Assembly (NCBI GenBank): GCA_903820035.1
Contig: CAIJFT010000430.1
Location: 1 to 62,350 of the forward strand
From: an uncultured Opitutia bacterium
Lineage (GTDB): Bacteria > Verrucomicrobiota > Verrucomicrobiia > Opitutales > Opitutaceae
Length of the DNA: 62,350 nt
Direction: 5' to 3'
In this document: positions 15,244 to 31,610 of the stretch, piece after piece
How the letters are laid out: every line of letters starts with the position of its first letter
Position numbering within the stretch: the stretch's first letter is position 1
Program-made: the position numbers and the translations under genes
The notes under the pieces: generated by a model
What the model saw: the letters and a program-made list of their open reading frames with translations, nothing else
Database searches by the model: none
What the model was told of the DNA's origin: nothing

Positions 15244-15942
15244 ATGGCAAGAAAACACAGTAAGCGTTATAACAGCGCCATCAAGGTCGCTGATCTCACC
15301 AAGGATTACCCGCTAAAAGACGCGGTCGAAATACTCGGTAAGTTTCCGAAGGCTAAGTTCGACGAGACAGTCGAGCTTTCTTTCCGCCTCGGCGTAGACG
15401 CCACGTCTGGCGAACAAAACGTCCGCGGTACCACGCCCCTTCCGAATGGTTCGGGTAAGAAGGTTCGCGTTATCGTTTTTACTGACGATCCGCAGAAGGC
15501 TCTCGCGGCTGGTGCCGATGTCGCCGGCCTTCAGGACTTAATGCAGAAGATCAACGAAGGCTGGCTCGAGTTTGATGTCGCTATCGCGACGACCGAGGCC
15601 ATGAAGCTGGTTCGTACGCTTGCTCGAGTTCTCGGTCCAAAGGGCCTAATGCCTAACCCTAAGGCCGGTACTGTCACCGATGATATTGCCGCCGGTATCA
15701 AGGCAGTAAAGGCAGGTCGCGTTGAGTTCAAAATGGACAAAACAGCGAACATCGGCGTCGGTGTCGGCAAGCGTTCCTTTAGCCCCGCGCAGATCCTGGA
15801 AAATGCCGCGACGGTGCTGGAAGCGGTTGGTAAGGCCAAACCCAGCACCTTCAAGGGCAGCCAGTTCATCAAGTCTGTAACGATTTCCTCGAGCATGAGC
15901 CCGAGCGTAAAGATCGCGTCCACCGAGTTCAGCAAATACTGA
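15244..15942 (+). CDS. rplA: 50S ribosomal protein L1
   Basis: A 232-residue L1. It carries the family landmarks KFDETVELSFRLGVD, the central NGSGKKVRVIVF and VLGPKGLMPNPKAGTVT, and the C-terminal IKSVTISSSMSPSVKI. L1 forms the L1 stalk of the large subunit, moves deacylated tRNA and acts as a translational repressor in many bacteria. A clear Shine-Dalgarno AAGGAG precedes the ATG, unlike most genes here. rplJ follows after 11 bases. Confidence 0.97.
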   Translation: MARKHSKRYNSAIKVADLTKDYPLKDAVEILGKFPKAKFDETVELSFRLGVDATSGEQNVRGTTPLPNGSGKKVRVIVFTDDPQKALAAGADVAGLQDLMQKINEGWLEFDVAIATTEAMKLVRTLARVLGPKGLMPNPKAGTVTDDIAAGIKAVKAGRVEFKMDKTANIGVGVGKRSFSPAQILENAATVLEAVGKAKPSTFKGSQFIKSVTISSSMSPSVKIASTEFSKY

Positions 15943-15953
15943 GGAGCCCGACC

Positions 15954-16451
15954 ATGAGAGCAGAAAAACAATACCTGATTTCGGAGGTCGATACGCACCT
16001 CAAAAAGTCCGATTACGTTATCTTGGCTAATTTCACCAAGGTGACTGTTGCGGACACGGCCGAGTTGCGCAAGCGGCTTGCTGTAGAAAAAGCTGAGTTT
16101 CACGTCGTCAAAAACAGCTCGCTCAGAGTCGCCGCGAAGGCGCTCGGTCTGCCTGAGTTTGATTCCGTTCTTACTGGCCCGACGGCGGTAATCGTGGGCG
16201 GTAAAAACTCGGCCGGAGTGGCTAAAGTCCTCAAGAAGTTCTTCGACGAGAAGCAGAAGCTCGAGATTAAACTTGGCGTCATTGACAAGAAGGTGATTAC
16301 GGCTGCCGATCTTTCCAAAATCGCCGACCTGCCACCCTTCGATGCGCTGCGCTCGCAGTTTCTCAGTCTACTCACCAGCAACGCGGCAGCATTCGTGCGT
16401 GTCCTCGATGCCAAGGTCAAAAAGGAGCAGCCCTCTGCTCCGGCCGCCTAA
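15954..16451 (+). CDS. rplJ: 50S ribosomal protein L10
   Basis: A 165-residue L10. It opens with MRAEKQYLISEVDTHLKKSD and carries LRKRLAVEKAEFHVVKNSSL, the 23S-binding part. The C-terminal helix binds L7/L12 dimers to form the stalk. AGGAG lies close before the ATG. The 11-base gap from rplA leaves no room for the long L10 leader found upstream of rplJ in many bacteria, so stalk-protein autoregulation, if present, must act elsewhere. Confidence 0.95.
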   Translation: MRAEKQYLISEVDTHLKKSDYVILANFTKVTVADTAELRKRLAVEKAEFHVVKNSSLRVAAKALGLPEFDSVLTGPTAVIVGGKNSAGVAKVLKKFFDEKQKLEIKLGVIDKKVITAADLSKIADLPPFDALRSQFLSLLTSNAAAFVRVLDAKVKKEQPSAPAA

Positions 16452-16535
16452 CCCTCCCTCCATTTTAATCCTTTTTGCTTGCGCGACCCGTATATCTGCG
16501 CGCCTCGCAAAGCACCAACACCAACGGCTCCGGCT

Positions 16536-16551
16536 AGGGGATACGTCCCTT
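16536..16551 (+). other. Short UACG-tetraloop hairpin between rplJ and rplL
   Basis: AGGGGA at 16536-16541 pairs with TCCCTT at 16546-16551 (one G-U pair) across the tetraloop TACG, a very stable UNCG-type loop in RNA. It lies in the 150-base gap between rplJ and rplL, which otherwise shows no gene. It may mark an RNA processing point that helps raise L7/L12 output over L10; there is no T-run for termination. Confidence 0.4.
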
Positions 16552-16601
16552 AAACGCGTTTCATTTTTCGAAACCGCTAACCGGCTCCAGAAGTCACCAA
16601 C

Positions 16602-16979
16602 ATGAGCAACGTTACTAAAGATCAAGTCATCGAGTGGCTTTCCGGCCAATCGGTTATCGAACTCGCCTCCCTAGTCAAAGACCTCGAAGGCAAGTGGGGC
16701 GTGTCCGCTGCCGCTGCCGTAGTGGCCGCCCCTGCGGGTGCCGCCGCAGCTCCGGCTGCCGAGGCACAGACCGAGTTCACGGTCATCCTGAAGGAGGCTG
16801 GCGCGAACAAAATTGGCGTCATCAAGGAAGTCCGTGCCATCACCGGCTTGGGCCTCAAAGAAGCCAAGGACCTCGTCGAGGGTGCTCCGAAGCCGGTCAA
16901 GGAGAACGCTCCGAAGGCCGAAGCAGAAGACATCAAGAAGAAGCTCGAGGCGGCCGGCGCCAAGGTCGAGCTCAAGTAA
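16602..16979 (+). CDS. rplL: 50S ribosomal protein L7/L12
   Basis: A 125-residue L7/L12. The N-terminal dimerisation part (about 1-34), an alanine-rich hinge (about 35-56) and the C-terminal domain with [20 protein letters not shown] and [20 protein letters not shown] are all normal. L7/L12 is present in several copies per ribosome and recruits translation GTPases. It is separated from rpoB by 188 bases with a strong hairpin, the usual site where only part of the transcripts continue. Confidence 0.97.
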   Translation: MSNVTKDQVIEWLSGQSVIELASLVKDLEGKWGVSAAAAVVAAPAGAAAAPAAEAQTEFTVILKEAGANKIGVIKEVRAITGLGLKEAKDLVEGAPKPVKENAPKAEAEDIKKKLEAAGAKVELK

Positions 16980-17026
16980 TACGAACGCCGCTTGGCGCTT
17001 TCATTCGTACCACTTCCGTTTCAGTC

Positions 17027-17074
17027 GGGACAGGCCGTGCTGCTGCATGGCCTGTCCTTTCCCTTTTCTCTTTT
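17027..17074 (+). terminator. Attenuator-type terminator between rplL and rpoB
   Basis: GGACAGGCCGTGC at 17028-17040 pairs with GCATGGCCTGTCC at 17045-17057 across a TGCT tetraloop, a 13-bp stem with one G-U pair. It is followed by a pyrimidine tract TTTCCCTTTTCTCTTTT up to about 17074. The structure is right for partial intrinsic termination. In E. coli a partial terminator at this exact place makes rpoBC expression lower than that of the ribosomal genes, and the same role is inferred here. Confidence 0.75.
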
Positions 17075-17167
17075 CGTTCGTCCGCTCCGTGGCTCTAGCC
17101 ACCGGCGCGTGCATTGAGGTCATTGCCGCGTCCTTTTCTGTCTCTTAATCTCTACCGGGAAATTCTC

Positions 17168-20947
<3,780 letters not shown>

Positions 20948-20996
20948 GCCGCCAACCGTCCCGTTCACCTTCAGAAAACTTCAGGGAGACACCAAA

Positions 20997-25154
<4,158 letters not shown>

Positions 25155-25180
25155 TAGTTGGCAGAAGCGCGCCAACGATC

Positions 25181-25213
25181 GAGACCGCGGACATCGTCCG
25201 CGGTCTTTTTTTT
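25181..25213 (+). terminator. Intrinsic terminator after rpoC
   Basis: A perfect inverted repeat AGACCGCGGAC at 25182-25192 with GTCCGCGGTCT at 25196-25206, loop ATC, is directly followed by an unbroken T-run to 25213. It is the clearest Rho-independent terminator in the window and separates rpoBC from the nuo operon. Confidence 0.95.
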
Positions 25214-25246
25214 GCGGCTCCAAAGTGCATTTCACGCGCGAGATCA

Positions 25247-25316
25247 GCCGACGGAATGATGTCGGCAGATTTCTTAAAAGCGACTTGCGCGACACGCAGG
25301 TGCGCCCAAACCTGCG
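25247..25316 (+). promoter_or_regulatory. Two small hairpins in the region ahead of nuoB
   Basis: GCCGAC at 25247-25252 pairs with GTCGGC at 25261-25266 (8-base loop), and CGCAGGT at 25295-25301 pairs with ACCTGCG at 25310-25316 (8-base loop). Both lie between the rpoC terminator and nuoB, a 136-base stretch that must contain the nuo promoter. They could be leader RNA structure or operator half-sites. No sigma-70 consensus stands out. Confidence 0.35.
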
Positions 25317-25349
25317 GCCGATTCTAACCTTCGCCTCACCTGTTCAACC

Positions 25350-25859
25350 ATGGTCACCGCCAACACAGAACTCGGCTACAACAGCAAAGTTGAAGGCGGC
25401 GTGATCGTATCCCGCGCGGACGCCGCTATCAACTGGATCCGGACCAACTCCATGTGGCCGATGCCGATGGGATTGGCGTGCTGTGCGATTGAACTGATGG
25501 CAGTCGGCGGGGCACGTTTTGACATCGCCCGCTTCGGCGCCGAAGTCATGCGATTTTCTCCTCGCCAGTCTGACTGTATGATCGTGGCCGGAACCGTGAC
25601 TTACAAAATGGCTCCGCAGGTTCGCCGGATTTACGATCAGATGTGCGCTCCGAAGTGGGTGATCGCGATGGGGGCCTGTGCGAGTTCCGGCGGCATGTAT
25701 CGCAGCTATTCTACGCTTCAGGGGGTGGATCGCATCGTCCCGGTCGACGTGTACGTCAGCGGCTGCCCGCCTCGGCCGGAAGCCCTGCTCGACGCACTGA
25801 TGAAACTTCAGGCCAAGGTCCGGGCAGAGCCTGCCAGCCGGCGGCTCCTTTCGGCCTGA
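25350..25859 (+). CDS. nuoB: NADH-quinone oxidoreductase subunit B
   Basis: A 169-residue NuoB, carrier of iron-sulfur cluster N2 next to the quinone site. The four cysteine ligands are all present: tandem C44-C45 in [10 protein letters not shown]110 in MGACASSGG and C139 in [11 protein letters not shown]. The ATG at 25350 is used; no Shine-Dalgarno motif precedes it. It is the first gene of the operon; nuoA, which normally comes first, is not found between the rpoC terminator and this gene. nuoC follows 27 bases later. Confidence 0.97.
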   Translation: MVTANTELGYNSKVEGGVIVSRADAAINWIRTNSMWPMPMGLACCAIELMAVGGARFDIARFGAEVMRFSPRQSDCMIVAGTVTYKMAPQVRRIYDQMCAPKWVIAMGACASSGGMYRSYSTLQGVDRIVPVDVYVSGCPPRPEALLDALMKLQAKVRAEPASRRLLSA

Positions 25860-25886
25860 TCCCTGCTTCATTTCCGCCGTAACTGT

Positions 25887-26537
25887 ATGTCAGTCGAAGT
25901 CCTTACTGCGCTAAAAGCGAAATTTCCCCAAGTCTCCGACCGTCCGTCGGCTGACCATCCGGCGGTTGATGTGCCGCGGGCGGACCTCGTGGAAGTGCTG
26001 CGTTACCTGCGCGACGAGCACGCATTCGATCTGTTGATGGACCTGACGGCGATCGATTGGGCGCAATGCGCCTCACCTCGTTTCACAATGGTCTACCACT
26101 TGCTGTCCACGACCCGCGCCGGTAGTTACATGCGGGTAGCGGTCGCATGCGCGGGCAGTGAAATCGAACCGACATCGCCTAGCGTGGTGCATCTCTGGGC
26201 TGGGGCCAACTGGCATGAGCGTGAGTGTTTCGACATGTTTGGGATCAAGTTTGAAGGTCATCCGGACCTGCGGCGGATTTTGATGTGGGACGGTTATCCG
26301 TATCATCCGCTTCGGAAGGAATTTCCGCTCGCAGGTATCGAGACGGTCCTGCCGGTTGCCGATATTGCCGAGGAGACGGGCGCCAAGGTCATCGCGGCTC
26401 CGATGGCTGGAGGGCCTTTTGTGGCCATCTCTGGCGAGATCAACCTCACCGAGGCTGAACCGCGCGCAAAAGATGAGAGCTGGAGTGACCGCGCCGCCCG
26501 TCCCGATCAGACCGCCCTGCGCCAGGTCAAAGAATAA
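25887..26537 (+). CDS. nuoC: NADH-quinone oxidoreductase subunit C
   Basis: A 216-residue NuoC of the peripheral arm. The family signature is clear: ANWHERECFDMFGIKFEGHP, then LRRILMWDGYPYHPLRKEFP at about 130-150. About 60 residues beyond this core form a charged C-terminal extension of no recognised domain. Not fused to nuoD, which starts 13 bases downstream. NuoC and NuoD together shape the quinone-reaction module at the membrane interface. Confidence 0.95.
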   Translation: MSVEVLTALKAKFPQVSDRPSADHPAVDVPRADLVEVLRYLRDEHAFDLLMDLTAIDWAQCASPRFTMVYHLLSTTRAGSYMRVAVACAGSEIEPTSPSVVHLWAGANWHERECFDMFGIKFEGHPDLRRILMWDGYPYHPLRKEFPLAGIETVLPVADIAEETGAKVIAAPMAGGPFVAISGEINLTEAEPRAKDESWSDRAARPDQTALRQVKE

Positions 26538-26550
26538 CGCGCTGCACCCG

Positions 26551-27795
26551 ATGGCCACCGAATTTACCTATCCCGATAGCGCGGCAAAAGCCGCGGGCGC
26601 CGCACAGGCGGCGCCCGCCGAGTTTCAGACGGAGAAAATGTCGCTATCGATGGGCCCCTCGCATCCTTCCACGCACGGCGTTTTGCGGCTGCAAATGGAG
26701 CTCGACGGAGAGATCCTGACGAAGGCCGATCCCGTGGTTGGTTATTTGCATCGTGGCGACGAGAAGATCGCCGAGAATATGACCTACAATCAGTTCGTGC
26801 CCTACACGGACCGGTTGGATTATCTCGCGCCGCTGGCCAACAACATGGCCTACGCCATCGCGGTCGAGCGACTCGCAAAACTTGAAGTCCCGGAGCGCTG
26901 CCAGGCGATTCGCGTTCTTACCGCGGAGATGGCGCGCCTCTCTTCGCACATGATGGGGCTCGGGGCGTTCGCCCTCGACGTCGGTGCTTGGAGCGTTCTG
27001 CTTTACGCTCTCGAGGAGCGCGAGAAGCTCTACAAGTTGTTCGAGGAACTTACCGGCGCGCGTTTTACGACGAGCTATACCCGCATTGGTGGTGTTACCC
27101 GAGACGTACCGGAAGGTTGGCTCGGCCGCGTGAATGCGTTCTGCGATCAATTCCTTCCGATTCTTGAGGAGATTTTGAATCTCCTCACTCGAAACAAGAT
27201 ATTCATGGATCGCACCGTCGGCGTCGGCGTGATATCAAAGGCCGACGCCCTCACCTATGGTCTCACCGGCCCGAACCTCCGCGGTAGCGGTGTTGCCCTC
27301 GATCTGCGCAAAGATAAGCCTTACTCTGGGTATCAAAACTACGAATTCGACGTACCGGTCGGTACCAAGGGCGATTGCTACGACCGATATCTCGTGCGCG
27401 GCGAGGAGATGCGCCAGTCGGTGCGGATTATCCGCCAGGTGATCGCCAAATTTCCGGGCGGGGCGTGGTATGCGACCGACGCAAAGCGCATATTTGCACC
27501 GCCGAAAGACAAGATCCTCAGCTCGATGGAGGAGCTTATCCAGAATTTCATGATTGTGACGGAAGGTCCCCAGATTCCGCCAGGCGAAGTCTATTTTGAG
27601 GCCGAAAATCCCAAAGGCATTCTCGGCTTCTACATTGTGAGCAAGGGCGGTGGCGTACCGTACCGCCTGAAGATCCGTTCTCCCTCATTCTGCAATCTCT
27701 CCATTATCCCGAAGATCAGCGTGGGATGTCTCATCTCCGACGTTGTTTCAATCTTGGGCTCGCTCGACTTCGTCATGGGCGAGTGCGACCGCTAA
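26551..27795 (+). CDS. nuoD: NADH-quinone oxidoreductase subunit D
   Basis: A 414-residue NuoD, the 49-kDa-type subunit that forms the quinone pocket with NuoB. It includes GPSHPSTHGVLRLQMELDGE with the conserved histidines near the quinone headgroup, GYLHRGDEKIAE, and the C-terminal region ending GSLDFVMGECDR. The ATG at 26551 is chosen because the segment from MATEF onwards is the normal N-terminus; the open frame reaches back 65 codons, but that part overlaps nuoC and has no family similarity. Normal length. Confidence 0.96.
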   Translation: MATEFTYPDSAAKAAGAAQAAPAEFQTEKMSLSMGPSHPSTHGVLRLQMELDGEILTKADPVVGYLHRGDEKIAENMTYNQFVPYTDRLDYLAPLANNMAYAIAVERLAKLEVPERCQAIRVLTAEMARLSSHMMGLGAFALDVGAWSVLLYALEEREKLYKLFEELTGARFTTSYTRIGGVTRDVPEGWLGRVNAFCDQFLPILEEILNLLTRNKIFMDRTVGVGVISKADALTYGLTGPNLRGSGVALDLRKDKPYSGYQNYEFDVPVGTKGDCYDRYLVRGEEMRQSVRIIRQVIAKFPGGAWYATDAKRIFAPPKDKILSSMEELIQNFMIVTEGPQIPPGEVYFEAENPKGILGFYIVSKGGGVPYRLKIRSPSFCNLSIIPKISVGCLISDVVSILGSLDFVMGECDR

Positions 27796-27822
27796 GTGCT
27801 TTCGCCTGCGCCAAACCAGCCG

Positions 27823-28308
27823 ATGAAACTAAAGCCCGAAACGCTGCGACGGATTGACGAGGTCATCCCGCATTATCCGGTCAAGCGGAGTGCGACGCTG
27901 CCGCTGCTGCATTTGATCCAGGAGGATGCGGGCTACATTTCTAGCGAGGCGGTGGAGTGGGTCGCCGCGAAGTTGGAACTGCAGCCGATCAACGTGCTCG
28001 AGGTGGTGACCTTCTACCCAATGTTCCGGCAGAAGCCGATCGGCCGCCGTCATATTAAGGTCTGCCGCACGCTTTCCTGCGCCTTGATGGGGGGCTACAA
28101 GACCTGCGAGTCCTTTGAGAAGGAATTCAATACCCCCCGTGGTGAAGTCTCGGCCGACGGCGAGGTCACGATCGAGTTCGTCGAGTGCCTCGCAAGCTGC
28201 GGCACCGCACCGGTGGTGATGATCGACGACGATCTGCACGAGAAGGTGGACTGTGCGAAGGCGAAACAGCTGAGCGATCAGATCAAAGCCGAGTCGAAAA
28301 AGCGCTGA
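27823..28308 (+). CDS. nuoE: NADH-quinone oxidoreductase subunit E
   Basis: A 161-residue NuoE with a thioredoxin-like [2Fe-2S] domain (cluster N1a). The ligands are C81 and C86 (CRTLSC) and C122 and C126 (CLASC). The ATG at 27823 gives the usual MKLKPETLRRIDEVIPHYP opening; a GTG at 27796 directly after the nuoD stop would add nine residues and cannot be excluded. NuoE pairs with NuoF and NuoG to form the NADH-oxidising module. Confidence 0.95.
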   Translation: MKLKPETLRRIDEVIPHYPVKRSATLPLLHLIQEDAGYISSEAVEWVAAKLELQPINVLEVVTFYPMFRQKPIGRRHIKVCRTLSCALMGGYKTCESFEKEFNTPRGEVSADGEVTIEFVECLASCGTAPVVMIDDDLHEKVDCAKAKQLSDQIKAESKKR

Positions 28309-28316
28309 TACCCGCC

Positions 28317-29669
28317 ATGCCCGCTCCCCAACAACGTCGGATCATTTTCCGACACATCGACGAACCCGGCTATACCAACGATCTCGCGTGCTACGTCCGC
28401 CATGGCGGTTACGAGATGTTGAAGAAGGCGGTCGCGATGGCGCCCGCGGCTCTTATCGAGGAAGTCAAGAAATCCGGCCTGCGCGGTCGTGGCGGCGCGG
28501 GTTTCCCGTGTGGCGTGAAGTGGAGCCTCGTCGACCGCAAGAGTGGCAAGCCGATCTACCTTGTCGTCAACGCTGACGAATCTGAACCCGGCACTTTCAA
28601 GGACCGCTACATCATTCACCAGGATCCGCACCAGCTGATCGAGGGGATTATGATCTCGAGCTTCGCCAACAACGTGAAGCAGGCTTACATTTATATTCGC
28701 GGCGAAATGCCTCACGGCGCTCGGATCTTGGAAAAGGCGATCGCGGAAGCACGCGCAGCTAATCTCGTTGGCCCGAATATTCTCGGAACCGGTTACGGTT
28801 GCGAGATCTACGTGCATCGCGGCGCTGGCGCCTACATCTGTGGCGAAGAAACCGGCCTCATCGAGTCACTCGAAGGCAAGCGTCCGTATCCACGCATCAA
28901 GCCGCCGTACTTTCCGGCCGTGCTCGGACTTTATCAGTGTCCGACGATCGTGAACAACGTGGAGACGCTCTGCCACGTGAAGCACATCGTCGAGATGGGC
29001 GGTGACGCCTATGCCAAGATCGGCACCCCAAACAACACCGGTACGCGCATCCTTTGCGTCAGCGGTCACGTGCAGAAGCCCGGCTATTACGAGTACGAGG
29101 TCGGCACGATTACCCTCGGCGAACTCCTCAACGAGGTTTGTGGCGGTCCGCTGCCCGGCCGGAAATTCAAGGCGGTGATTCCCGGCGGTTCTTCGGCGAA
29201 GATCCTCCGTTTTGGCGAAACCTTCACCTTGAAGAACAAGGACGGTTCCTCGCGCACGCTTACCGTCGAGGACATTCCGATGGACTTCGATACGCTCGCG
29301 GCCTGCGGTACTATGGGTGGTTCCGGGGGCGTCATTGTGATGGACGACTCGGTCAACATGGTTGAGGCACTCGCCAACATCAACGCGTTCTACGCCCACG
29401 AGAGTTGCGGCCAGTGCACGCCTTGCCGTGAAGGCTCGCTGTGGATGAAAAAGATCACAACGCGCATGGTTCACGACCACGCGCGCACGGAGGACGGAGC
29501 GTTGCTCAAGAGCGTCGCCGACCAGATCGCCGGCCGGACTATCTGCGCATTCGGCGAAGCCTGCTCCTGGCCGACGCAGAGCTTCGTTGCGAAGTTCGGC
29601 GACGAATTCAGAGCGTATCCCGAAACCAAGAAGGCCGCGAAGTCCGCGGGCACCCTCGAGCTTGTTTGA
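28317..29669 (+). CDS. nuoF: NADH-quinone oxidoreductase subunit F
   Basis: A 450-residue NuoF, the FMN and NADH-binding subunit. The FMN loop GRGGAGFP is at 57-64, NADESEPGTFKDRYI follows, and the [4Fe-4S] N3 ligands are seen in SCGQCTPCREG plus the later TICAFGEAC cysteine. The ATG at 28317 is 8 bases after nuoE; the longer open frame upstream overlaps nuoE and is discounted. Full family length. Confidence 0.97.
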   Translation: MPAPQQRRIIFRHIDEPGYTNDLACYVRHGGYEMLKKAVAMAPAALIEEVKKSGLRGRGGAGFPCGVKWSLVDRKSGKPIYLVVNADESEPGTFKDRYIIHQDPHQLIEGIMISSFANNVKQAYIYIRGEMPHGARILEKAIAEARAANLVGPNILGTGYGCEIYVHRGAGAYICGEETGLIESLEGKRPYPRIKPPYFPAVLGLYQCPTIVNNVETLCHVKHIVEMGGDAYAKIGTPNNTGTRILCVSGHVQKPGYYEYEVGTITLGELLNEVCGGPLPGRKFKAVIPGGSSAKILRFGETFTLKNKDGSSRTLTVEDIPMDFDTLAACGTMGGSGGVIVMDDSVNMVEALANINAFYAHESCGQCTPCREGSLWMKKITTRMVHDHARTEDGALLKSVADQIAGRTICAFGEACSWPTQSFVAKFGDEFRAYPETKKAAKSAGTLELV

Positions 29670-29678
29670 TTTCCTGAA

Positions 29679-31385
29679 ATGATCGCCACGCCCAAACCCG
29701 ACCTCGTCACCGTCAATGTCGACGGCAAGGAGATCGCTGTGCCGAAGGGCACGAATGTGATCGAAGCAGCTCGGCTGGTCGGCGTGGACGTGCCGTACTA
29801 CTGCTACCATCCGAAACTCTCGATCTCGGGCAATTGCCGGATGTGTCTCATCGAAATGGGCATGCCGGCGGTCGATCCTGCGACGAAGGCGCCGATCATG
29901 GACCCGGCGACGGGCAAGCAGAAAATCAACTGGATCCCGCGGCCGCAAATCGGCTGTGCGACCAACGCCTCCCCCGGCCTTCACATCCGCACCAACACGC
30001 CGCAGATCAAGGACTGCCGCGAGGGAGTGATGGAGTTCCTTCTCGTCAATCACCCGCTCGACTGCCCGATTTGCGATCAGGCCGGCGAGTGCAAGCTGCA
30101 GGAGCAGTCGACCGGCTATGGCCGCGGTTACTCGCGCTTTATCGAGCATAAGAACGTGAAGCCGAAGCGTACCCAGCTCGGTCCGCGGGTTACTCTAGAT
30201 GACGAGCGCTGCATCCTGTGCTCACGTTGCATTCGGTTTTGCAAGGAGGTCGCGAAGGACGACGTGCTCGGCTTCGTCGATCGAGGCAGTTACTCGACGC
30301 TGACTTGCTACCCGGGCAAGGCGCTTGCGAATAATTACTCGCTCAACACCGTCGACATTTGTCCCGTGGGCGCGCTTACGAGCACGGATTTTCGGTTCAA
30401 GATGCGGGTCTGGTTTCTTAAACAGACGAACAGTATCGACACGGAGTCGAGCGTCGGGGCCAACACTGTCGTTTGGTCGCGCGAGGGCGTCATTTACCGA
30501 ATCACGCCGCGCCAGAACGACGGGGTGAATGACACTTGGATGCCCGACAGCGGTCGCGATCTCTACAAGATCGTCCGCGCCAACGACCGGCTCGCCGTGA
30601 TCAAGGTAAACGGTGCCGATGCTTCGCTCGACGAAGCCGTGAACGCCGCCGGTCGGCTATTGCAATCTGCCGCGGGTGCAGTGGCTGTCATCGGCTCGGG
30701 GCGCAGTTCCGTCGAGGAACAATTCCTCACTCGCAAGTTGGCTGACGCCCTTGGCACCTCGACGCAGTTGGTGAGCCGGGTGGGGCAGGGTGACGGCCTG
30801 CTGATTTCCGCCGACCGCAACCCGAACGTACGCGGTGCGCTCGTGACCGGTCTCATCAAGGATCTGCCCACGGCCAAACTTACGTCCCTCGGCGCCGCGA
30901 TTGACGCCGGCAAAGTGAAGGCAGTCGTCGTTGTCGGGGAAGACCTTGCCGCGGCCGGGCTAAGCGCAACGCAGATGGCCAAGGTGGCGATCGTCTATCT
31001 CGGTACGCACGCTAACGCCACCAGTACGGCGGCCCGCGTGGTGATTCCGACCCTTACCGTATTCGAGAAAAGCGGCACGTTCGTGAACCAGCAGTTCCGT
31101 ATCCAAAAATACCTCAAGGCTGTTCCCGGGGTTGCCGGTGCTCAGGACGATCTCCCGGTGCTGGCGCGCCTTGTGGCCGCGGTCGGCGGTCCGATCCTTG
31201 CCGGAGAGCTCCATGCGCTTTGGCGGACGCTTGCGGCGGAAATCGCGGCTCTCGCTCCCATCTCTTTCGCCACACTGCCGGAGGCCGGCCTATTGCTTGA
31301 TGGGACCCCGTACGCGGCAGGTCCGTTTGTGGAGACTGAATCGCTGCACTTTAACCCCGCGGCCAAGCCGGCCGTCACTACCTGA
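29679..31385 (+). CDS. nuoG: NADH-quinone oxidoreductase subunit G (short form)
   Basis: A 568-residue NuoG. The N-terminal [2Fe-2S] ferredoxin domain has C42, C53, C56 and C93. The His-ligated [4Fe-4S] cluster N5 has H125, C129, C132 and C138. Cluster N4 has C178, C181, C184 and C228. After about residue 240 comes a shortened molybdopterin-oxidoreductase-like domain with no metal cofactor motif. The C-x2-C-x3-C pattern of the extra cluster N7 (present in E. coli) is absent. NuoG is often 700-900 residues, so this is a compact version. The subunit passes electrons from NuoF/NuoE towards NuoI. Confidence 0.95.
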   Translation: MIATPKPDLVTVNVDGKEIAVPKGTNVIEAARLVGVDVPYYCYHPKLSISGNCRMCLIEMGMPAVDPATKAPIMDPATGKQKINWIPRPQIGCATNASPGLHIRTNTPQIKDCREGVMEFLLVNHPLDCPICDQAGECKLQEQSTGYGRGYSRFIEHKNVKPKRTQLGPRVTLDDERCILCSRCIRFCKEVAKDDVLGFVDRGSYSTLTCYPGKALANNYSLNTVDICPVGALTSTDFRFKMRVWFLKQTNSIDTESSVGANTVVWSREGVIYRITPRQNDGVNDTWMPDSGRDLYKIVRANDRLAVIKVNGADASLDEAVNAAGRLLQSAAGAVAVIGSGRSSVEEQFLTRKLADALGTSTQLVSRVGQGDGLLISADRNPNVRGALVTGLIKDLPTAKLTSLGAAIDAGKVKAVVVVGEDLAAAGLSATQMAKVAIVYLGTHANATSTAARVVIPTLTVFEKSGTFVNQQFRIQKYLKAVPGVAGAQDDLPVLARLVAAVGGPILAGELHALWRTLAAEIAALAPISFATLPEAGLLLDGTPYAAGPFVETESLHFNPAAKPAVTT

Positions 31386-31387
31386 TC

Positions 31388-31609
31388 ATGCGCTCTATTG
31401 CTTTCGCCGCCGTCGGTCTTGGATTCGTTCTCATGGGCGCCGGCCTGTTTGCGCTCACGTTGCGCAAGCCCAAAAACCAGCCGGCGGTGCCGACAAAGGC
31501 GCAGCAGCGCGAACAGACCCAGCTGGAGGAGGAGAAGAAGAAAATGTACATCGCCGCCGGAGTGAGCGCCGCCGTGGGGCTCGCCCTCATTGTCCTCATG
31601 CTTTTCTGA
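31388..31609 (+). CDS. Unknown 73-residue two-span membrane protein inside the nuo operon
   Basis: Starts 2 bases after the nuoG stop and ends 1 base before the nuoH start, so it is tightly embedded. A hydrophobic segment (about 3-24) is followed by a hydrophilic, charged loop (about 25-51, rich in K, Q and E) and a second hydrophobic segment (about 53-73) ending at the C-terminus. No cysteine and no cofactor motif. I do not recognise the family. The spacing strongly suggests co-translation with membrane-arm subunits, so it may be an accessory subunit or assembly factor of complex I. It is too hydrophobic and too well packed to be a spurious frame. It is not NuoA, which has about 120-150 residues and three spans. 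Confidence 0.75.
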   Translation: MRSIAFAAVGLGFVLMGAGLFALTLRKPKNQPAVPTKAQQREQTQLEEEKKKMYIAAGVSAAVGLALIVLMLF

Positions 31610-31610
31610 G

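Noticed and set aside
28866-30149. 427-codon open frame on the minus strand
   Set aside because: Antisense to nuoF and nuoG with all their cluster motifs; composition is typical of a shadow frame.
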